From Discostella pseudostelligera (lineage: Eukaryota; Bacillariophyta; Thalassiosirophyceae; Thalassiosirales; Thalassiosiraceae), in NCBI GenBank assembly GCA_036940085.1, contig JALLBK010000359.1, forward strand, positions 1-14,072: a stretch of 14,072 bases of DNA. The letters are read 5' to 3'. Below are positions 9,301 through 14,072 of this stretch, piece after piece; positions within the stretch are counted from its first letter, which is position 1; each line of letters starts with the position of its first letter. A program made the translations under genes and the position numbers. Under the pieces are notes generated by a model, which was given only the letters and a program-made list of their open reading frames with translations, made no database searches and was not told the origin of the DNA.

Positions 9301-9561
9301 ATATGGAGGCAATGCTTGGTGATGGAGACCGCAAGGATGGAGGCGGTGCCTCTACTTACACTCATTCACTGGACAACTATGGCCCGACGGGATTGATTGA
9401 AGAGAAGATGCATATTGTCACACCATGGACGTTGTGTAAAAGNGGACAACTATGGCCCGACGGGATTGATTGAAGAGAAGATGCATATTGTCACACCATG
9501 GACGTTGTGTAAAAGTTGGGATGCATGTGCTATCGGAACAATATCTGGTTATCCCAGTTGA
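6255..9561 (+). CDS. LAS1: LAS1-like HEPN endoribonuclease (pre-rRNA ITS2 processing)
   Basis: Las1 with Grc3 cleaves ITS2 during 60S ribosomal subunit maturation in the nucleolus. Family marks, numbered from ATG 6255, are FRSTPWYDTEELLSVGN (162-178), LPHAIESTACLAGILWAD (291-308), LRNAYSSAIIRSVNALAD (341-358) and LAGLPAWIVDVRHDASH (387-403). The last carries the HEPN catalytic pattern RxxxxH (R398, H403). The Las1-type ending WTLCKSWDACAIG is also present. Long low-complexity inserts (poly-Ala/Thr, poly-Gly, a Lys tract near 611-616 that may be a nuclear signal, a Glu run) make it about 1077 residues, far longer than yeast Las1 (about 500). No intron is needed. The start is uncertain: 6255, or ATG 6420 (MGNPQG), which still keeps all conserved parts. 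The deposited bases shift frame at a duplicated 73-base segment. Skipping 9443-9515 restores the conserved end and the TGA at 9559-9561; read literally, the frame stops at 9473. Confidence 0.85.
6543..6593 (+). repeat. CAA/CAG triplet repeat inside LAS1
   Basis: A run of CAA and CAG triplets broken by CAACGA. In the LAS1 frame it is read as ACA and GCA, giving poly-Thr/Ala rather than poly-Gln. It lies in the variable N-terminal extension before the conserved Las1 core. Shadow frames here give poly-Gln and poly-Leu and are not genes. Confidence 0.85.
9371..9515. repeat. Exact 72-bp direct duplication around a single N (probable assembly join)
   Basis: Bases 9371-9442 and 9444-9515 are identical, separated only by N at 9443. 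The base before the first copy is T, so N may stand for T and the repeat unit would then be 73 bases. This is what results when two contigs with an unrecognised overlap are joined by a placeholder. Removing one unit restores the LAS1 frame into its conserved ending, which strongly supports an artefact over a real tandem duplication. Confidence 0.9.
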
Positions 9562-9712
9562 GAGGTACGATTTCTCTCCCCGCTTTGACCCGACATCTGC
9601 TCGCACTCAGCAAAAACTCAATACTATTATTCAAAAATCCGGAAAGATCATTGAAATTATTATCTTAATATAGCGAAGGTTTCTTATTGAATCCTTGCCG
9701 GTACTTATGCTT
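9562..9712. other. Convergent 3' spacer between LAS1 and gene B
   Basis: These 151 bases separate the corrected LAS1 stop (9559-9561) from the gene B stop (TGA 9715-9713, minus). The spacer is AT-rich with stretches such as ATTATTATCTTAATATAG. No canonical AATAAA is seen on either strand, and there is no gene. Both 3' UTRs must lie here or overlap the neighbour. Confidence 0.6.
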
Positions 9713-12700
9713 TCACCCCTCTCGACGCTTGTTTTTAGAACCTTGAATTGATACAAAAAGATGTTCCAATGATACACCCGCATTAGACTCAAACTGATCG
9801 GCACCATGTATGATTTTTTCTCGTACAAAAGCTTCGACGCGTCTGGCAACTGCATGTGCACCCCATTTTTCGTAGCACTCAACAGAGTGCACTAGGTATG
9901 CATAAGACTTTTGATGAAAGCCTCTTTCACAGTAGAAGGAACCAGCAAGCTCACTTGCAATGGCTTCCTCGTGAATGAATTTATGCTCACGAGCGGATCG
10001 TATTGCATCGTCGTAAAGGGTTCTAGCTCTCTGAAAGTCCCCCTTCGTATGCATACTCTCTGCTTCTAGTAACAGAACCTTGTTCTCCCAGTTCCACAAT
10101 GAGTGATCACTCCGACATAGTATCTTTGTCAGCATTAACTGTCCCTTTTCACTCCATTTTGTCGATTCGATAGAGCTAGTCTGCCTTGCAAGCTGAAAAG
10201 ATGCCAGGCCCTCGAAGAAAGACCCAAACAAGAAATGAAGCTGATGAAAATTCTCATTATCTGACTCCAATGTATTCAATTGAAGCTGCATATCATCCAG
10301 TTGGCGGAAGAGAAACGCTCTTGTAAGATGGTGCAATTTACCCATATTGGAAACCGATGGCCCTGACCTAGCATCGGCAAGAATCTCCGGCTCGGTAGGC
10401 ATTTTGTCTACATGTGCAACACTAGACATGTGCAGCCCCTCTTTCAAGACCATGACTTGCGAGAGGAGTAACAACGGATTTTTTGAAAAGACTTGCAGAC
10501 CATGAATTTGCAGCTTTGTCAAAAACTCCAGGAGATTCTTTTGAAAAGTGTCTAAAATCTGGCCAGCGACGTAGTCGGTTAAGATTGCATGTCCCAGATT
10601 CTTGAAGGCAAAGACGATGTCACCTGACTGCTGTCCAGCTTTGTGCCCAAGAGAATGGGCTTCTACAAGCAATTGCATTGGCTCGGTAGCCCACAAGATA
10701 CTCTCGTAGACGAAGCAAATAACACTAGATTTGTATCGCAATGATCCTTTCTTCTCAACTAGTTTGAGTGCTAGCTTTCCTATTGATAACGAGCAGTGTA
10801 TAATACGACATGCGAGAACAGATAAGGTTATGCAGCAGTGAGCACATAACACAATTGTATGAAACTCACCAAGTCTGCAGCCTTCGTTTACACATCCTAT
10901 TGATGACAGCAAACCTCCAAAATGGGCAAATGCCAGAGGCGACTTTGCGCTTAGCCCAGTAATCATCGTGAGCTCAACAATCCGAAGGCTTACTGAACCG
11001 ACTAGTATAGGCTTGAAATACTGCAACACGTGGGCCAAGTATTCATATAAGTCTATTAGAGCGGTCATCTTCTTGTCGTTGCTTTCTTGCATGTTGCAGA
11101 TCGTATCATCAGACGTAGACCGCAGGATATTGTTCATATGATCAATGGCATGGCGAAGTTTCCCATCACCTATGTCACGTGGGAGGTCCTCCCCAAATTG
11201 GATAAGTATTTCAAAAGAAGCCTCAATTGACTGTGCTTGATTGTGTGCAACCCCGAGAGCTTTTGCTGTGATAATTAAACCTAAATGATTTTTGAACAAT
11301 AATTGGAAAGGGTTAGCATCGTAACTGGACAAAAAAGCAACCAAAAGTGGCAACCTCTTCGTACAGTGAAGCTTGTCATCAAAACACCCAGCTCTAGAGA
11401 AAACCACATTCGCGTAAGATGATACCAAAGGAAGTTTATTGAGTACGAGAGCCGCTTCAGCAACCGCATCATATAAATCAAGGCTAAGTTGGTAGTTCAA
11501 TACCCAGTCGTCATCTCCCAAGAATGATATTCCATGCTGAAACAACATAAGTGCAGTATTGTAATCAGATAACTCGATGGAACGCCTGCCCGCTTTCAAA
11601 TTCAGCTGCGCAATGACATTCATCTGGCTGGGCTCTTGCACTGCGGACGGACCTCCTTGATTAATTTGGTTGACGGAGACGAAGAACAACTCCTCGTCTT
11701 CGACTATATTGTCCAATGTTCGAGTGCATAGAGCAAGGCCACATCGCATGTGAATTTCGCGACGCTGTTGTTCAGGCATCAACTCATATACTGCTTCCTG
11801 GATCTTGTCATGTGCAAAACGAAACATAGACGATCCGGCTACGATCATGAACCCCTTGTAGGACACTTGTTGAAGAATGTCTTTCAAATCAAGCCCGAGA
11901 TCTATTGATACATAGATAAGCATGGATTCAGTAACACACGATCCAATACAAGCTGCAACCTGTAACCCGAATTGCAGGTCGCTGGGCAATCTCTTGATAT
12001 CGTTCATTAGGAGTGCGAGCACGCTATTGGATATCTCTAACTCCATGATCTTCTCCAAAGCCCACGCCCATCTATGCTGCTTTATGTCAATGTAGATGTA
12101 CCCTTGCTCCGTCAACGAGTCCAACAGCTGTCTCAAAAATAGAGGATTGCCCCTCGTTTTTTGCTGCAATACAGACGACAGTGGACGCGTCAAGCGCGGA
12201 CCCAGATGCAATGCTTCGGAGATAAGATTGTTTACAGCTTCAGCAGTAATAGATCCCAGCTTAATTGTCGTCAAAGCGAACATTGCGATTGAGTTTAGCC
12301 ACGCCTTGAATGGCTCACTCATGCTGGACTCATCATCGCGATGACACAACGCAAAAAAGATGGGAGCCCCCTGTGCTTTGAATAGAAGATTTCCAACTAG
12401 GAGCAAGGATAAACGATCTGCAAATTGGATGTCATCTATGACAAATGTGATGGGCTTCGAGTGGGATGAAATTACTCGTAATACTTCGCACAAGAGATAT
12501 CTCATACTGACCGCGGAGTCAACACAGCTGCTTGAGAACTCGTCACTGCGCAAGCATGTTGGTATTAGCTTTCCGAGATTAGGCGCCATTCCGAGTAGGT
12601 TCGATTGGCCTCCAATAACATTCGTTATCTTTTTCTCGATCTTCGTCAACTGTTGAGGATTAGTATCGTTGAATACCATTTCACATAATGAGTCAAACAT

Positions 12701-14031
12701 ATTTGTAATCGTCGACAAAGGCTTGAGGCTCATCTGGTTTTGTTCAAACTTCGCAGACAAGAAGTATCCGTTAGATTGCATTGTGAGCTTCTGCATGTGC
12801 ATGGCGAGCTTGGATTTCCCTGCACCTGCTCCACCAGAAATTACCGCACCGGTGATTTTTCCACTTGAGATGTGGCTCTGGTATGATTCTTCAAGCTTCA
12901 ACAATTCCTCGTCTCGACCATAGAGCTTGTCGTACATCGTCAGTTTCGACATAGTGCTCAAGGGGATATTGTCGAGGAAGCATGAGGGATTGTCCACCAT
13001 CAACTGCAGATCCACATGCAAATCATCAAAGGAAGCGTAAACATCATCAGCGCAAAATGTTCCATGCCGACATTCAAGGAGATTCTTCACTAGAGCACAG
13101 ACCAGGGAATCCCCATCGATTCAAGCCTGGCAACGTAATTCAAATTCGTATCGTCAGCATGTGTCGATCGCCAATGCTTCTTTTTCTGAGCACGATAGCC
13201 GTTCTCAACTTCATTACCGAGGTTGATAAAATCCATTGACGCCATCTGGAAGGACAGCTCATCATCCACCATGGGCGCTATCGTGGAGAATAACTCATAC
13301 AAAACTTTTCCCACAGCAAACAACCTTGCCATTACTGTTCCGGTTGCTGACTCATCACCAAAGATACTCATTACCCACACAAACTCAATTGTTTCCTGAG
13401 CCTCAGTCGATTTTCCAATACCCTGTATGCCTTTCCTACTCCGAACCATCACATTTACAATATTAATGCTATCAAGAGGGATGGGATTTCCGAGTCCATT
13501 GCGCTCATCCTTCTCTGCTTCCATGATGAATTCTGTTAATTTGAGTGCAATCAGGAGGGCCGATTTGATGTATATTGCAACTTTGTTTGATGATTGCGCA
13601 GGTGAGGATATGCTGAAGTTGATATCAGGCTTCGAAGCCCCAATCCACTGCCGCAATGTAAGTTCACATAACTGCCGAGAAAAATCTTGATTAAAATCGT
13701 CCTCGAAGTCCAAACCACTGCCTTCTAGAAATTTGCCTAAATCATTGCTACTATTCGAATTCTCCTCTTCTGTCGTAGTGCTTCGATTATCGGTTGGTTC
13801 GCTTCGCTGTTGCTCCACAGATGTGACATAGTAGGAGTCCTGAACCCCATCGGCATTATTCTCACTTCCGCCAGCGGCAGGGGTTTGTAAAGCAGAATCA
13901 TTGCTCATGATTATTTGTCCAATAGCAATAGGGGGTAGTCGATCTTTAATGTTGTTTGCACCATCTTGCTTGTTGCTTGTTCCTCGCGCGCCTTTGCAAT
14001 GGCCATGGCCGGCTACAGCTACACCATCCAT
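9713..14031 (-). CDS. Gene B: paralogue of gene A without DUF6824, interrupted by one frameshift
   Basis: Two minus-strand frames together match gene A from about its residue 242 to its end. The first, ATG 14031 to TAG 13092-13090, has about 100 unmatched residues (Ser/Asn/Glu-rich) followed by FLEGSGLD, the degenerate kinase-like region (FAVGKVLYELF) and YVARLESMGIPWS. The second continues from CALVKNLLECRHG through an intact ATPase (Walker A GGAGAGKS, Walker B ITFVIDD, GNPLF, FRFAHDKIQEAVYEL) and helical tail to TGA 9715-9713. One intron (10780-10869) is removed. At the junction B reads TGGTCTGTGCTC where A reads TGGTCATTATGCGCTC: four bases are missing, so the frame breaks. No other stop or shift is seen across about 3.3 kb. 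It is therefore either a very young pseudogene or a functional gene with a sequence error. A TAG lies in frame 21 bases before the ATG, so there is no DUF6824 domain unless a further exon lies beyond the window. Confidence 0.75.
10780..10869 (-). other. Gene B intron (90 nt, GT-AG)
   Basis: The minus-strand donor is GTGAGTTTCA (from 10869) and the acceptor is TATCAATAG (ending at 10780). It splits the same Gly codon after GCRL as intron 2 of gene A and joins to KLALKLVE. It is exactly 30 codons long and has no in-frame stop, so a naive translation reads through it and gains about 30 residues (starting EFHTIV) that have no counterpart in the spliced product of A. Confidence 0.88.
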
Positions 14032-14072
14032 ACTCCAATCTCTACTATCGATCTACGGCCTTTTTGGAGGTA

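Noticed and set aside
9371..9515. A genuine tandem duplication in LAS1
   Set aside because: The copies are exact, separated by a single N, and destroy a conserved C-terminus that is intact when one unit is removed. An assembly join explains all three facts.
13090..13115. A tiny intron or programmed frameshift rather than a lesion in gene B
   Set aside because: The GT to TAG distance is far too short for an intron. Gene A is continuous here, and no slippery heptamer is seen. A 4-base loss would also need an unusual shift.

Overview
The window looks like nuclear DNA of a diatom or a close stramenopile relative. It has long protein genes with very short GT-AG introns, AT-leaning spacers, and an N-terminal DVLFGRG...HPGN module. 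I know that module from the DUF6824 family, which is expanded in diatoms. Genes lie on both strands with spacers of a few hundred bases, and there is no operon or Shine-Dalgarno logic. I found no tRNA, rRNA, CRISPR array or transposase.

Layout, left to right. (1) The C-terminal end of an unrecognised plus-strand gene (stop at 155-157), followed by an AATAAA signal and a near-perfect 34-bp palindrome. (2) A decayed 3' fragment (about 478-670, minus) of the large gene family that dominates the window. (3) Gene A (minus, about 900-5751), a protein of about 1559 residues. It has a DUF6824-type domain, a degenerate protein-kinase-like domain, an AAA/STAND-type ATPase with intact Walker A and B, and a long helical/TPR-like tail. 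I infer two introns, including a tiny first exon. (4) A 0.5-kb divergent promoter region holding a microsatellite and possible upstream ORFs. (5) A plus-strand LAS1 gene (HEPN endoribonuclease for pre-rRNA ITS2 processing), very rich in low-complexity inserts. Its last codons are disrupted by an exact 72-bp duplication around a single N, almost certainly an assembly join. (6) Gene B (minus, 9713-14031), a paralogue of A. It shares A's intron position but lacks the DUF6824 domain and carries one 4-nt frameshift near 13,100.

The notable part is the A/B/relic family. Its kinase-like, ATPase and helical-tail order resembles bacterial PknK-like proteins and the N-terminal half of large ATPase-histidine-kinase fusions. 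Here no GAF, HisKA or HATPase module follows, and the kinase-like part has lost its HRD and DFG motifs. In gene A a DUF6824 domain sits in front. This suggests a STAND-like, nucleotide-driven scaffold or signalling protein that duplicated locally, with copies at different stages of decay. Function is inference only. LAS1 is a housekeeping gene lying between the two copies, with no evident functional link.
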